Below, piece after piece: positions 25,095 to 34,447 of a stretch of 64,000 nucleotides of DNA. Made by a program: the position numbers and the translations under genes. Below the pieces are notes generated by a model. That model was not told where the DNA came from. It did not search any database and saw only the letters and a list, made by a program, of their open reading frames with translations. Every line of letters starts with the position of its first letter. Positions within the stretch are counted from its first letter, which is position 1. The DNA comes from Wohlfahrtiimonas sp. G9077 (GTDB lineage Bacteria > Pseudomonadota > Gammaproteobacteria > Cardiobacteriales > Wohlfahrtiimonadaceae). The stretch is taken from positions 1 to 64,000 of the forward strand of contig NZ_NEFD01000006.1 in assembly GCF_002252155.1 (NCBI RefSeq), given 5' to 3'.

Positions 25095-25190
25095 GCCTGT
25101 CCACAAGCGCTTTTTCAGAAAAAAGGTGTTGTTATTGTTCGCAATTTTAAATTTTGATTTTGTAATCAAAGGACAGCTTCTGCACCTGCA

Positions 25191-25349
25191 ATGGCAGTGG
25201 GCAATAAAATATCAGATCTATTCTCTTATGACATGATCGGTGTGGACATTGCATATTTAGAAAATTTAATTGGGCCTGCTCGTAAAACGGACCGCGATGC
25301 GCACACCAAAACTTATCTTGTGGGTGGATCGCATTATGATTGGTTATAA
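25191..25349 (+). pseudogene. Short coding remnant of unknown origin
   Basis: An open frame of 52 codons starts at ATG 25191 and ends at TAA 25347-25349. It reads MAVGNKISDLFSYDMIG, then DIAYLENLIGPARKTD, with coding-like composition in an otherwise empty 950-base gap. Upstream in frame is a small-residue-rich stretch (TASAPA) like the end of a signal peptide. It resembles the N-terminal part of longer hypothetical secreted proteins, truncated soon after YLVGG. There is no ribosome site at the ATG. I treat it as a decayed gene, with moderate doubt. Confidence 0.4.
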
Positions 25350-25595
25350 TCTTGAGCAACAGGCAGGCTTAAAATGGGGATGTGATTAAGTCCATATATA
25401 GGTTCATAAATGTTAAGAGAAATCGGATGATGAAAGATTGCGATCATCTGATCAATTGACTTGAAATGAATCCCACAAAGATAAAATATATCCTTAAGCT
25501 CTGGAAAAGGGCTTTTTTAATGGAAAAAATCCAAGCCATTTATCTTCGTCATTTCTTAAAGTTTTTAGCGGTTTTCTTTACCAATATCCACATGA

Positions 25596-25619
25596 TTTTC
25601 ATGTAAATTTACATGAAAA
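25596..25619. repeat. Perfect 24-bp palindrome
   Basis: The half-site TTTTCATGTAAA is followed immediately by its exact reverse complement, TTTACATGAAAA, with no spacer. It lies about 300 bases upstream of dat. It is too AT-rich to be a strong terminator and lacks a T-run after it, so an operator for a dimeric regulator is the simplest reading. Confidence 0.7.
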
Positions 25620-25671
25620 ATGGGTGCATAAAAACGTTGCCAATTTGAAATTTATAGGGCAGAATTAGCGC

Positions 25672-25688
25672 CCGCTAGTCACTAGCGG
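25672..25688. repeat. GC-rich inverted repeat followed by T-rich sequence
   Basis: CCGCTAGT at 25672-25679 and ACTAGCGG at 25681-25688 are separated by one base, followed by TATTTAAATTATTTTTTT. It may act as a weak terminator, or as a binding site upstream of dat. Confidence 0.5.
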
Positions 25689-25922
25689 TATTTAAATTAT
25701 TTTTTTCACGGAGGGCCATTAGATATTACAGCATGCGGTTGTACTATCTGGGCATTGATAACTTAACAATTACTGTTAGATTAAAAGAACAAAGAAAATT
25801 GAATCATTAGATTTATGACCTAGATAAATCTAAGCATAATGTATCATTAGGTGGATAGTTAGAAAATTCAATCCAATGCGTGCTTTTATTACCACAGTAG
25901 AACTTTTTTCAGAGGGTTTGAC

Positions 25923-27272
25923 ATGGGAACAACACCATTATCAACATTTGATAATCAATATTACATCAACAGACAATCACACTTCGAGTCCAATGCACGA
26001 AGTTATCCTAGAAAGTTTCCGATCTCCATCAAAAAAGCACAAGGTGCTTGGCTTGAGGACGTTGAAGGAAAACGTTATCTAGATTGTTTGGCAGGCGCAG
26101 GCACTCTTGCCTTAGGTCACAATCATCCACGCATCATTCAAGCGATTAAAGACGTTTTAGAGAGCGAATTGCCATTGCATACGCTGGACTTAACGACGCC
26201 TTTAAAAGACCAGTTTTCTGAAACGGTGTTAGGCTTATTGCCGGGCAATCGTGATGATTGGCGTTTACAATTTTGTGGTCCTACAGGTGCAGATGCTAAT
26301 GAGGCGGCCTTTAAATTGGCCAAAACAGCCACAGGGCGCGCGAGCATCATCAGCTTTACAGGCGGTTATCATGGCATGACCAATGGCACATTGAGTGCCA
26401 CAGGCAATCTTGATGCCAAAACTCCCATTTCTGGTTTGATGCCGTATGTGCAGTTCATGCCGTATCCTTATGCGTATCGTTGCCCACTTGGCATCGGTGG
26501 CGAGCAAGGTGAAGTGGCATTGGCCAATCTATTTGAACGCATGCTCACAGACATCGAAAGCGGGATCACCAAACCTGCGGCGGTGATTTTAGAGGCGATT
26601 CAAGGGGAAGGCGGCGTTGTGCCAGCACCTGCGCATTGGTTAAAGCGCGTGCGTGAAGTGACAGAGCGTTTGGGCATTGTGTTGATTTTAGATGAAGTAC
26701 AAGCAGGCATTGGTCGCAGCGGCGATTTCTTTGCATTCGGTGAATCTGGCATTGTGCCGGACATGATCGTCATGTCTAAAGCCATTGGTGGGGGTTTGCC
26801 AATGGCGGTGGTGGCATATCGTGCACAATTGGATGTTTGGAATCCTGGAGCGCACACCGGTACATTCCGCGGCAATCAATTGGCGATGGCCACAGGCTTA
26901 GTCACACTTGAGATGATCACCAAAGAAGGCGTACAAGAGAATGTACAACAAGTGGGAAAAGCGTTAAAAGAGGGCTTGTTGGCATTGCAACAGCGTTATC
27001 CTTGCATTGGTCAAGTGCGTGGCCGCGGTTTGATGCTCGGGCTTGAAATTGTCGATGCAAAAGGACAAACAGATCATTTAGGCAGCTTGCCGTATGCACC
27101 TGAGTTGGCGGTGGCGTTACAGCGCGCATGCTTTAATGCAGGTTTGATTGCAGAGCGTGGCGGCCGCCATGGTTGCGTGTTGCGCTTTTTACCGCCATTG
27201 ACATTATCGTTAGATGAAGTGGCGTTGATTTTAGAACGTTTAGACATCGCGTTGACGCAAGTTTCTCAATAG
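25923..27272 (+). CDS. dat: Diaminobutyrate-2-oxoglutarate aminotransferase
   Basis: This 449-residue class III PLP aminotransferase interconverts aspartate semialdehyde plus glutamate and L-2,4-diaminobutyrate plus 2-oxoglutarate. Readable landmarks are [53 protein letters not shown], the PLP aspartate in [14 protein letters not shown] and the PLP lysine in [26 protein letters not shown] is also typical. It is followed 9 bases later by ddc, the same order as the 1,3-diaminopropane locus known from Acinetobacter and other gammaproteobacteria. Confidence 0.93.
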   Translation: MGTTPLSTFDNQYYINRQSHFESNARSYPRKFPISIKKAQGAWLEDVEGKRYLDCLAGAGTLALGHNHPRIIQAIKDVLESELPLHTLDLTTPLKDQFSETVLGLLPGNRDDWRLQFCGPTGADANEAAFKLAKTATGRASIISFTGGYHGMTNGTLSATGNLDAKTPISGLMPYVQFMPYPYAYRCPLGIGGEQGEVALANLFERMLTDIESGITKPAAVILEAIQGEGGVVPAPAHWLKRVREVTERLGIVLILDEVQAGIGRSGDFFAFGESGIVPDMIVMSKAIGGGLPMAVVAYRAQLDVWNPGAHTGTFRGNQLAMATGLVTLEMITKEGVQENVQQVGKALKEGLLALQQRYPCIGQVRGRGLMLGLEIVDAKGQTDHLGSLPYAPELAVALQRACFNAGLIAERGGRHGCVLRFLPPLTLSLDEVALILERLDIALTQVSQ

Positions 27273-27280
27273 GATCGGAC

Positions 27281-28720
27281 ATGAACAAAGACATTACCTT
27301 AGGCATCACCGAAACAGGTGAGGCGGGGGCCAATACATATCGCAATTTGATGACCCAAGCGGTATCATTGGCCGCCAATTGGTTGGAAGATGGCAAAATG
27401 TACGATGGCATGCCGATCGAAACATTGCGAAGTGAGTTGAAGAACATTGAGTTATTGCCAAGTGACGGCATCGGTGACAAAGCGGCGCTTGAAGAGGCGA
27501 ATCAATACTTCTTGCAGCATGCGCTACAGGTGCACCATCCATTGTGTTCCGCCCATTTGCATTGCCCAACGACCTTGGCCTCACAATTGGCAGAAGTGTT
27601 GATCAATGTGTCGAACCAATCCATGGATTCATGGGATCAAAGCCCATCGGCAACATTGTTTGAAGAACGCATCATTACCGAGCTTCGCCGCATCATTGGT
27701 TATCCTGCGGGCGATGCGGGCATCTTCACAAGTGGCGGCACGCAAAGCAATTTTATGGGTTTATTATTGGCCCGCGAATATTGCTTGAAAACCTTCCCGC
27801 AATACAGCAAAAGTTCATTGGCGGTGATCTGCTCTGAGCAGGCGCATTTCTCTGTGCAGCAATCGGTGTTGCTGCTAGGCTTTGAAGAGAGTTGCGTGGT
27901 TTCTGTGCCCTGTGATGATGGCGGTCGCATTATGGTGGATGCCTTAGCGGATACTTTAGACGATTTGGCCGCACAAGGTCGTAAAGCCTTTGCCATTGTG
28001 GCCACTGCCGGCACAACGGACACAGGCGCCATTGATGATCTGTCAGGCATTGCAACGCTTGCCAAGCAGCATCAAACATGGCTGCATGTGGATGCGGCAT
28101 GGGGCGGCATTTTGCTCTTTTCTCATCAATATCGTGACCGTTTAGCGGGCATTGAGCACGCCGATTCAATTGCGCTTGATTTTCATAAGCAATTTTTACA
28201 AACCATCAGTTGTGGTGCATTTGTGTTAAAAGAGGGCGCAAATTATGAGCTCATTCGTCGCCACGATGATTATCTCAATCCTGTGGAAGATGAGTTGGAA
28301 GGCGTGCCGAATTTGGTGAGCAAATCCATTCAAACCACCCGCCGTTTTGATGCCCTCAAACTCTGGATGAGTTTGAGAAGCATCGGGGCTCAGCAATATG
28401 GTGACATGGTGGATTATTCTGTGGATTTAGCGCAACAAGTGGCAAAATATGTGGATGAGTCTGAGCATTTTGAGCTCGTCAATTCAACACAGATTGCCAG
28501 TGTGCTCTTTAGAATCAAGCCTGAATCATTAGGCGGTAAAGACAGCACAAAAACCCATCGCTACATTGCCCAGCTTTTGTTTGATGAAGGGCATGCCAAT
28601 CTAGGCATTACGCGCCGCGATGGCATTGTGACGCTAAAAATGACACTCTTAAATCCGCACACGCGCTTTGAGCATGTTAAAGGCTTATTGTCCACGATTG
28701 AAAAATTGGTGGGCTGTTAA
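27281..28720 (+). CDS. ddc: L-2,4-diaminobutyrate decarboxylase
   Basis: This 479-residue group II PLP decarboxylase converts the dat product into 1,3-diaminopropane, a polyamine. Landmarks are HPLCSAHLHCPTTLASQLAE, GIFTSGGTQSNFMGLL, the substrate-side HVDAAWGG, and the PLP lysine in SIALDFHKQFLQ. Length and layout are normal for the family. It is cotranscribed with dat and ended by a strong hairpin. Confidence 0.93.
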   Translation: MNKDITLGITETGEAGANTYRNLMTQAVSLAANWLEDGKMYDGMPIETLRSELKNIELLPSDGIGDKAALEEANQYFLQHALQVHHPLCSAHLHCPTTLASQLAEVLINVSNQSMDSWDQSPSATLFEERIITELRRIIGYPAGDAGIFTSGGTQSNFMGLLLAREYCLKTFPQYSKSSLAVICSEQAHFSVQQSVLLLGFEESCVVSVPCDDGGRIMVDALADTLDDLAAQGRKAFAIVATAGTTDTGAIDDLSGIATLAKQHQTWLHVDAAWGGILLFSHQYRDRLAGIEHADSIALDFHKQFLQTISCGAFVLKEGANYELIRRHDDYLNPVEDELEGVPNLVSKSIQTTRRFDALKLWMSLRSIGAQQYGDMVDYSVDLAQQVAKYVDESEHFELVNSTQIASVLFRIKPESLGGKDSTKTHRYIAQLLFDEGHANLGITRRDGIVTLKMTLLNPHTRFEHVKGLLSTIEKLVGC

Positions 28721-28726
28721 GTGAGG

Positions 28727-28756
28727 AAAAACCGCTGTTGTCAGCGGTTTTTTTTT
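28727..28756 (+). terminator. Rho-independent terminator of dat-ddc
   Basis: AAAAACCGCTG (28727-28737) and CAGCGGTTTTT (28742-28752) flank a TTGT loop and run into further T residues, directly after the ddc stop. Confidence 0.93.
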
Positions 28757-28919
28757 GAATGATGCGCACGATGACTGTATAAAAAGTGTGCAAAATTTGT
28801 AGGATTTTTTTCCATTCGCCCGATCAGGGGAAAAATCAGAGTAGACTGTTTGATCATTGATTGCAGTTGAGATGTTTTCTAATTTGTACTGAATTACCCC
28901 AACTAGGAAGAAGTTAAAC

Positions 28920-29564
28920 ATGAGATTACACAACGTAGAAGATCAGAAATCTTTAACGCCACAATTGGCTTTGTCGTTTTTAAAAGAGGGCAACAAGCGC
29001 TTCATCGCGAACCTTAAAGCTCACAGCAACTTGTTAGAGCAAGTGAATGAGACCAAAGCGGGGCAATTTCCATTTGCCATCATTTTAAGTTGTATTGATA
29101 GCCGCACCTCTGCGGAGTTGATCTTTGACCAAGGTCTTGGCGACATCTTCAGCGCACGCATCGCGGGCAATGTGCTCAATGATGACATCATCGGCTCGAT
29201 GGAGTTTGCCTGTAAATTGGCGGGCTCAAAATTGATCGTGGTGCTGGGTCATTCCCATTGTGGGGCGATTACGGGCGCTTGTAAGGGGGCTAAATTGGGA
29301 CATTTAACGGATCTTTTGGCAAAAGTTCAGCCATCGATTGAGCATGTTAAAGTGCATCATGCCGATCTTGACATCAAATCGAAAGAAGCGGTGGATAAAG
29401 TGGCTTTTCACAATGTGGAATACACCATTGATCACATTTTAGAAAAAAGCACCGTCTTAAAAGAGATGTATGACAGCGGTGAAATTGGCATTGTTGGTGC
29501 GTTCTATAAAGTGGAAACGGGCGAAGTGGATTTTATCAAAGAGATGTTCAATGAGAAAAAATAA
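28920..29564 (+). CDS. Beta-class carbonic anhydrase (first of two)
   Basis: This 214-residue zinc enzyme converts CO2 to bicarbonate. The zinc ligands and dyad are visible: Cys and the Asp-Arg pair in LSCIDSRTSAEL, then His and Cys in VVLGHSHCGAITGA. The N-terminal part (TPQLALSFLKEGNKRFIANL) matches the subgroup often annotated as cynT-like or periplasm-lacking beta-CA. No signal peptide is seen. The ribosome site is AGGAAGAAG before ATG. A second beta-CA of a different subgroup is at 49902, so the two are unlikely to be recent duplicates. Confidence 0.92.
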   Translation: MRLHNVEDQKSLTPQLALSFLKEGNKRFIANLKAHSNLLEQVNETKAGQFPFAIILSCIDSRTSAELIFDQGLGDIFSARIAGNVLNDDIIGSMEFACKLAGSKLIVVLGHSHCGAITGACKGAKLGHLTDLLAKVQPSIEHVKVHHADLDIKSKEAVDKVAFHNVEYTIDHILEKSTVLKEMYDSGEIGIVGAFYKVETGEVDFIKEMFNEKK

Positions 29565-29580
29565 GTGCTGATCAAGCACA

Positions 29581-29613
29581 AAAACCATTTCAAGATTTTG
29601 AAATGGTTTTTTT
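29581..29613 (+). terminator. Rho-independent terminator after carbonic anhydrase
   Basis: CCATTTCAA pairs with TTGAAATGG around a GATT loop, flanked by A and T runs (AAAA...TTTTTTT). Confidence 0.92.
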
Positions 29614-29665
29614 ATGTTTATAATGTAAAAAACACATTCATCTAACAATAAAAAAAAGAGACATT

Positions 29666-31459
29666 ATGGCCTTTATTATACCCACCATTAAAAGCTCAGA
29701 AGGGTCGATGACCGCGGGGGAAAATCGTTTCGCAAAACGCCTACAAGACAAACTCGATGATGACACCATCTGTTGGTTCAACATTCCGATTCATGGTTAT
29801 TATCCTGATTTTGTGCTTTTTCATCCAGAACGTGGTTTATTGGTGCTGGAAGTCAAAGATTGGACAATTAATAACATTGAGATTTTCTCACGTTTACATG
29901 TGGCGCTGCGCAATGTGCCGGAGGTTTTGAAGGAAAATCCTTTAGAACAAGCCAAACGCAGTAGACGCGAGATCGTTAAACAATTGGGGGCAGGTTTTTT
30001 AGCACAGCATCGCATTGCCTATGGCGAGGGCGTTGTGCTGACGAACATTACGCGCAAAATGTATCGCGATGCAGAGTTTGATCGCGTGTTGCCAGAGCAT
30101 TTGGTCATTTGCAGTGATGAGATGTATGAAAGTGCAGATCCCGCACAATTTGCGGCGCAGCTTTGGGGCATGTTGCCCTTTCAAATGCAGACAAAGCTCA
30201 ACGATGCTTTGATTCAGCGCATCCGTGGGACACTGTATCCGGAAATCTGCATTCCCTTAAAGCAAACAGAGCTGTTTGCGCCCGATGAGATGCTAGAAGC
30301 GCAAGGCACAGAATCCATGGGCATTTTAAAAGTGATGGATCTTCAGCAAGAGCAATTGGCACGCAGCCTTGGCGTTGGGCACCGAATCATTCATGGCGTG
30401 GCCGGTTCAGGCAAAACGGTGATTTTAAAGTATCGCGCTGAGTATTTGGCCAAAAGTGCCACGCAACCGATTTTGGTGGTGTGTTACAACAAATCATTGG
30501 CGCATGATTTGGCCTTGTATTTTGAGGCTAAAAACTTAAGTGATAAAGTGCATGTGCACAACTTTCATGCATGGTGCGGTGCACAGTTACAAAAGCACGG
30601 TTGTCAAAAGCCACCTAAACAAGAGAGCACGGATCTGTATTGCCAAATGATGGTGACATCAGTGCTGAATCATTTAGAAAATAAAACCTTGCCAAGGCAG
30701 CAATATGCCGCTGTATTGATTGATGAAGGCCATGACTTTGAGGCCGATTGGTTTAAAATCATGGTGCAAATGCTAGATCATACTGAAACGTTGCTCATTT
30801 TGTATGATGATGCTCAATCCATCTATGGCGTGGATAAGAAAAAGATCAAAACCTTCTCAAGTGTTGGCATCAATGCCAGAGGCCGCACCACGATTTTACG
30901 CACCAATTACCGCAATCCATGTACGGTGCTTGATTTTGCCAAGCGCTTTTCTGACCATTACATTGCCTATGAAGGCGATGAAGATGCTGTGCCATTGTTA
31001 GAGCCGAACAGTGCAGGGCGTAAAGGGACTAAACCTTTGGTGATGCGCATTGCCAATCATGATTATCTCAAAGAGGCGAACTATATTGTCGAAGCGATGG
31101 TCAATGAGCATAAAAATGGTCGCCCGTGGCATGAAATGGCGGTGATCCATCGTTATCAATTTTTCAGCAATGACATTAAAAAGGTTTGCCATTTTAAAAG
31201 TGTGCCAATCGCCACAGAAGATAACAATATGCAAGGCGTGCGTTTTATCACCATGCATGCGTCTAAAGGATTAGAGTTTCCCTTTGTGTGCATTCCATCG
31301 GTGGGGCGACCTTATAAGCACAATGGTGAATTGTCAGAGGAGGCCAAATTGTTGTATGTCGCCATCACGCGCTCGACGGATAAATTGGTGGTCACATATC
31401 ATGATGATTCGCTCTTTTGTCCTAAATTGTTAGAAGTTGGCATCATTGCCGAATCATAA
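29666..31459 (+). CDS. NERD-domain UvrD/Rep-like DNA helicase
   Basis: This 597-residue fusion has an N-terminal NERD (nuclease-related) domain with the acidic core YYPDFVLFHPERGLLVLEVKDW, followed by a superfamily 1 helicase. The helicase shows Walker A GVAGSGKTVILKY, Walker B-type LIDEGHDF, DDAQSIYG, TNYRNP, TMHASKGLEFPFVCIP and YVAITRSTDKL. It is likely a DNA repair or DNA-processing enzyme. The substrate is unknown. It has its own leader and terminator. The start at ATG 29666 follows AAAAGAGACATT. Confidence 0.88.
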   Translation: MAFIIPTIKSSEGSMTAGENRFAKRLQDKLDDDTICWFNIPIHGYYPDFVLFHPERGLLVLEVKDWTINNIEIFSRLHVALRNVPEVLKENPLEQAKRSRREIVKQLGAGFLAQHRIAYGEGVVLTNITRKMYRDAEFDRVLPEHLVICSDEMYESADPAQFAAQLWGMLPFQMQTKLNDALIQRIRGTLYPEICIPLKQTELFAPDEMLEAQGTESMGILKVMDLQQEQLARSLGVGHRIIHGVAGSGKTVILKYRAEYLAKSATQPILVVCYNKSLAHDLALYFEAKNLSDKVHVHNFHAWCGAQLQKHGCQKPPKQESTDLYCQMMVTSVLNHLENKTLPRQQYAAVLIDEGHDFEADWFKIMVQMLDHTETLLILYDDAQSIYGVDKKKIKTFSSVGINARGRTTILRTNYRNPCTVLDFAKRFSDHYIAYEGDEDAVPLLEPNSAGRKGTKPLVMRIANHDYLKEANYIVEAMVNEHKNGRPWHEMAVIHRYQFFSNDIKKVCHFKSVPIATEDNNMQGVRFITMHASKGLEFPFVCIPSVGRPYKHNGELSEEAKLLYVAITRSTDKLVVTYHDDSLFCPKLLEVGIIAES

Positions 31460-31546
31460 GAGCAGCATGCGCAAAATTTATTCGCTTAAGTTGCTGATTA
31501 TTTATGCGATTTTACCCGTTACATAAATAAAAAAAATAATATATTC

Positions 31547-31580
31547 AGGCTGCCAGAGGATGATTTTTGGCAGCCTTTTT
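31547..31580 (+). terminator. Rho-independent terminator after helicase
   Basis: AGGCTGCCA (31547-31555) pairs with TGGCAGCCT (31568-31576), followed by TTTTT. Confidence 0.92.
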
Positions 31581-31748
31581 AAAAAGTGGCGATTTTTTCT
31601 GTGTTCAAAGGCACAGCATGGCACAATGTTTGTCATATAAGATAATGAAATAATCCATAAATAATTGTGATACATTTAAGTTTTAAATTGTAATTTTGGT
31701 GCATTTGTCAGTATAAGAGGGATCCATTCATCGACGGATATTAATGCC

Positions 31749-32324
31749 ATGACAATTGATAAACTTTTAGATGCTTTAACAACATGTGGTTGGTATGTCT
31801 GGGACGATTTTTTATCCTCATCTGACATTGCGGCCATTAAAGCAGCCATTCCAGAAGATGCCTTACAGGCAGCGCGCATCGGTCATCAAAGCTCATTGCA
31901 AAATAATAAAAATGTGCGCGGCGATTTGACGGTGTGGTTAGATCCTGAAATGGGCGAGGCCATCGCGCGATATTTAGATCAAATGGATGCGGTGCGTTTA
32001 GCCGTGAATGCGGCGCTCTATATGGGATTAAAAGAGTTTGAAACCCATTTTTGTCGCTATCCGAAAGGGGCTTTTTACCACAAGCACAATGACAATCCGC
32101 GTGCCCAAAGCCGCCGCAAAATCACCACAGTGTTGTATCTCAATGAAGATTGGCAAGTGGGCGATGGCGGGGAATTGGTGGTGTATGATCAGCAAGACAA
32201 TCCACTCATCACACTTGAGCCCATTGCAGGGCGCATGGTGTTTTTTCTCTCTGAAGCCTTTCCCCATGAAGTTTTACCCACACAAACCACGCGTGAAAGC
32301 ATCGCCGGTTGGTTTTTGAATTGA
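31749..32324 (+). CDS. 2-oxoglutarate/Fe(II)-dependent oxygenase (SM-20/prolyl-hydroxylase-like)
   Basis: This 191-residue single-domain protein has the iron site readable as His-x-Asp in FYHKHNDNP, a distal His in FPHEVLPT, and the 2-oxoglutarate arginine in TRESIAGWF. TTVLYLNEDWQVGDGGELVVYD is the usual mid-domain strand pair of the P4Ha/SM-20 family. It would hydroxylate a protein or small-molecule substrate, unknown here. It stands alone, with a small membrane-protein gene following 52 bases later. Confidence 0.87.
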   Translation: MTIDKLLDALTTCGWYVWDDFLSSSDIAAIKAAIPEDALQAARIGHQSSLQNNKNVRGDLTVWLDPEMGEAIARYLDQMDAVRLAVNAALYMGLKEFETHFCRYPKGAFYHKHNDNPRAQSRRKITTVLYLNEDWQVGDGGELVVYDQQDNPLITLEPIAGRMVFFLSEAFPHEVLPTQTTRESIAGWFLN

Positions 32325-32376
32325 TGTATACTAAAGCCTTTCATTCCTGACAATCATTCGGTAAAGAAGGCTCGCA

Positions 32377-32541
32377 ATGACGACAGACGACAATACCCGC
32401 ACCCCCGACACCGCTCATAAACCTTCTAAAAAGAGCCAATGGCTCTGGTTGATTGGTTTATGGGTCGGAGGTGCTGTATTTATGTATGGCTTAGCTAAAA
32501 TCACCAAATTATTAATGCAGGCGGCAGGGCTTGCGCCTTAA
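32377..32541 (+). CDS. Small single-pass membrane protein
   Basis: A 54-residue open frame runs from ATG 32377 to TAA 32541. It has a polar N-terminus (MTTDDNTRTPDTAHKPSKK) and one clear transmembrane helix (WLWLIGLWVGGAVFMYGLAK), then a short tail. AAGAAGG lies about 9 bases ahead of the start. Its 3' end overlaps the convergent actP stop by 4 bases. Composition and a positive-inside charge pattern support it as real. Function unknown. Confidence 0.65.
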   Translation: MTTDDNTRTPDTAHKPSKKSQWLWLIGLWVGGAVFMYGLAKITKLLMQAAGLAP

Positions 32542-34076
32542 CACATCCGCGCGCCTGTATTGGCTTTGACGCGAATGGTACGGTAAAGGGAATAAGCCTC
32601 TGCCGTATTGTGTCGCTTTGCGCCCAATTTAGCGCCAATAAAGCCCGCTAAAAATCCAAGGGGAATGGTGATGATGGCAGGTACGGCTAAATCCACCAAT
32701 GGTGCACCTGTGAAAATGGCATGCCCTGATTCTGACCAGATGTTTGGCCCCATCGCCCCTAAGATTAAGCAGGATAAGACACCTGTTGCGATCGCAGCGA
32801 CCGTGCCTGTTGAGTTAAAGTCCTTCCAATAGATGGTGTATAAAATCACCGGTAAGTTTGCCGATGCGCCAATGCAGAAGGCAAAGGACACCAAGAAAGA
32901 GACGTTTAAATTCTGCGCAAAGAGGGCAAGGAAGATGGAAAGAATGGCAATGGCGATGGAGCCTAAACGACCGGCTGCCACTTCTTGTCCTGAGCTGAGT
33001 TTGCCATCTTTGATGATCTCTGCATAGATGTCATGGGAAATGGCGGATGCACCCGTCAAAACAAGCCCTGAAACCACCGCTAAAATTGTTGCAAAGGCGA
33101 CTGCGCTGATGAAAGACATCAACACTTCACCGCCCAAATACTTAGCAAGGAGCGGCGCTGCGGTATTGCCCGCTTTGCTTTCCGCTAAAATGCTCTCGAT
33201 GCCCACAAAGTGTAATGCCCCAAAGCCCAAAAAGATGGTCAAAGAGAAGAAAATGGTGGTGATCCACGTTGCCCATGAGATGGAGGCGCGTGCCGTTTTG
33301 GCATCTTTCACCGTGAAAAAACGCATTAAAATGTGGGGCAATCCCGATGTCCCGAGCACCAGCGCCATCATCATGGAGATCGAGTCAATGGAGCTTGAGT
33401 ACTTCATGCCGGGAATGAGGAAGGATTCGCCATTGTCTTTCGCAATGGTGTCGAACATATGCGTGATGGAGTAGCCAAATTTATGGAACACCAAGCCCGC
33501 CAATAAGCCTGTACCAAAGAGCAATAAGACCGCTTTGATGATTTGCACCCATGAGGTTGCCGTCATGCCGCCAAAGAGTACATAGGTTGTCATCATCACG
33601 CCCACGATCAATACCGCAATCCAATAATCAATGCCAAATAAAAGCTTGATCAATGCGCCTGCACCCACCAATTGGGCGATCATGTATAAAATCACGATGA
33701 TGATGGTGCCGCCGGCTGCCACGCCGCGCACGCGTTTTTCATTAAAGCGCGCCGTGAGCATGTCGGCCAATGTGTATTTGCCAAGGTTGCGCATCGGTTC
33801 GGCGATCACATAGAGCAATACAAGGTTCGCGACAACATAACCAATCGAGAAGAAAAAGCCATCAAAGCCCGTTAAAGCGATCGCGCCAGAAACGCCCAAA
33901 AATGCAGCCGCAGAGAGATAATCCCCCGCGATCGCAAAGCCATTTTGCCAGCCGGTTAAACCGCCGCCTGCGGTGTAGAAGTCTTTTGCTGAACTCATGC
34001 GCTGCGCGGCGATGTACGTCACCACCAAAGTGAGCCCCACAATGGCTAAAAAGAAGCTGATGGAGATCCAATTCAT
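32538..34076 (-). CDS. actP: Acetate/cation symporter ActP
   Basis: This 512-residue sodium:solute symporter (SSS family) has about 13 hydrophobic helices. SSAKDFYTAGGGLTGWQNGFAIAGDYLSAAAFLG and YVVANLVLLYVIAEP are typical of the acetate permease branch. It imports acetate and related short carboxylates. The upstream gene encodes a DUF485 protein, as in yjcH-actP of Escherichia coli, and overlaps this start by 4 bases. There is no acs gene in the window. Confidence 0.92.
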   Translation of the reverse strand: MNWISISFFLAIVGLTLVVTYIAAQRMSSAKDFYTAGGGLTGWQNGFAIAGDYLSAAAFLGVSGAIALTGFDGFFFSIGYVVANLVLLYVIAEPMRNLGKYTLADMLTARFNEKRVRGVAAGGTIIIVILYMIAQLVGAGALIKLLFGIDYWIAVLIVGVMMTTYVLFGGMTATSWVQIIKAVLLLFGTGLLAGLVFHKFGYSITHMFDTIAKDNGESFLIPGMKYSSSIDSISMMMALVLGTSGLPHILMRFFTVKDAKTARASISWATWITTIFFSLTIFLGFGALHFVGIESILAESKAGNTAAPLLAKYLGGEVLMSFISAVAFATILAVVSGLVLTGASAISHDIYAEIIKDGKLSSGQEVAAGRLGSIAIAILSIFLALFAQNLNVSFLVSFAFCIGASANLPVILYTIYWKDFNSTGTVAAIATGVLSCLILGAMGPNIWSESGHAIFTGAPLVDLAVPAIITIPLGFLAGFIGAKLGAKRHNTAEAYSLYRTIRVKANTGARMC

Positions 34077-34420
34077 GGCTGACCTCCTTTCATCTCTTCA
34101 AATTTTTGTAAAACAGCCGCAGATTCACGGTCAAATTGACTCGCTTTACGCACATAGAGCGTGCACAACACGATCGTCATTAAAAATAGACCGGCAGAAT
34201 AGAACCAAACCCCAGTAATTGCGCCCACAACTGGGGTTTGCAAAAAGGGTTGAAACGCCAAAATGGGCAACAAAATATAGATGAATAAAAAACTGCCCGT
34301 GACAGAGAATAAAAAGATGTTCTTACGGCGAACAAAGTGATTAAACTCAGGCATCTCCTCGATGGCGATGAACTGCTGGTACGTCAAACCGTCATGCTGT
34401 TGATCTGTGCTATCAGACAT
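34073..34420 (-). CDS. DUF485 membrane protein (YjcH-like)
   Basis: This protein of about 115 residues has two transmembrane helices (FLFSVTGSFLFIYILLPILAF and ITGVWFYSAGLFLMTIVL) and the DUF485 pattern FNHFVRRKNIFLF. DUF485 genes precede actP-type permeases in many bacteria, probably as an accessory subunit. GAGGAGG sits just before ATG 34420, which is therefore preferred to the longer frame from 34447. It overlaps actP by 4 bases. Confidence 0.88.
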   Translation of the reverse strand: MSDSTDQQHDGLTYQQFIAIEEMPEFNHFVRRKNIFLFSVTGSFLFIYILLPILAFQPFLQTPVVGAITGVWFYSAGLFLMTIVLCTLYVRKASQFDRESAAVLQKFEEMKGGQP

Positions 34421-34447
34421 AGCATCCTCCTCATTGTTATCAATCAT

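Larger units (their letters stand above)
25350..25922. other. Long non-coding gap upstream of dat
   Basis: There is no credible gene here. It contains a perfect 24-base palindrome (25596-25619) and a GC-rich inverted repeat (25672-25688). The rest is AT-rich. AGAGGG a few bases ahead of ATG 25923 could serve as the dat ribosome site. Confidence 0.6.

Noticed and set aside
24973-25150. SAM riboswitch upstream of mesX
   Set aside because: The hairpins present are short, AT-rich and do not show the conserved core of any SAM riboswitch class I can recall.
33028-33474. Long antisense reading frame of 148 codons opposite actP
   Set aside because: It is methionine/lysine-rich shadow sequence of a clear transporter gene on the other strand, without a ribosome site. 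Similar shadows occur opposite pflB, the alanine symporter and the MFS gene.
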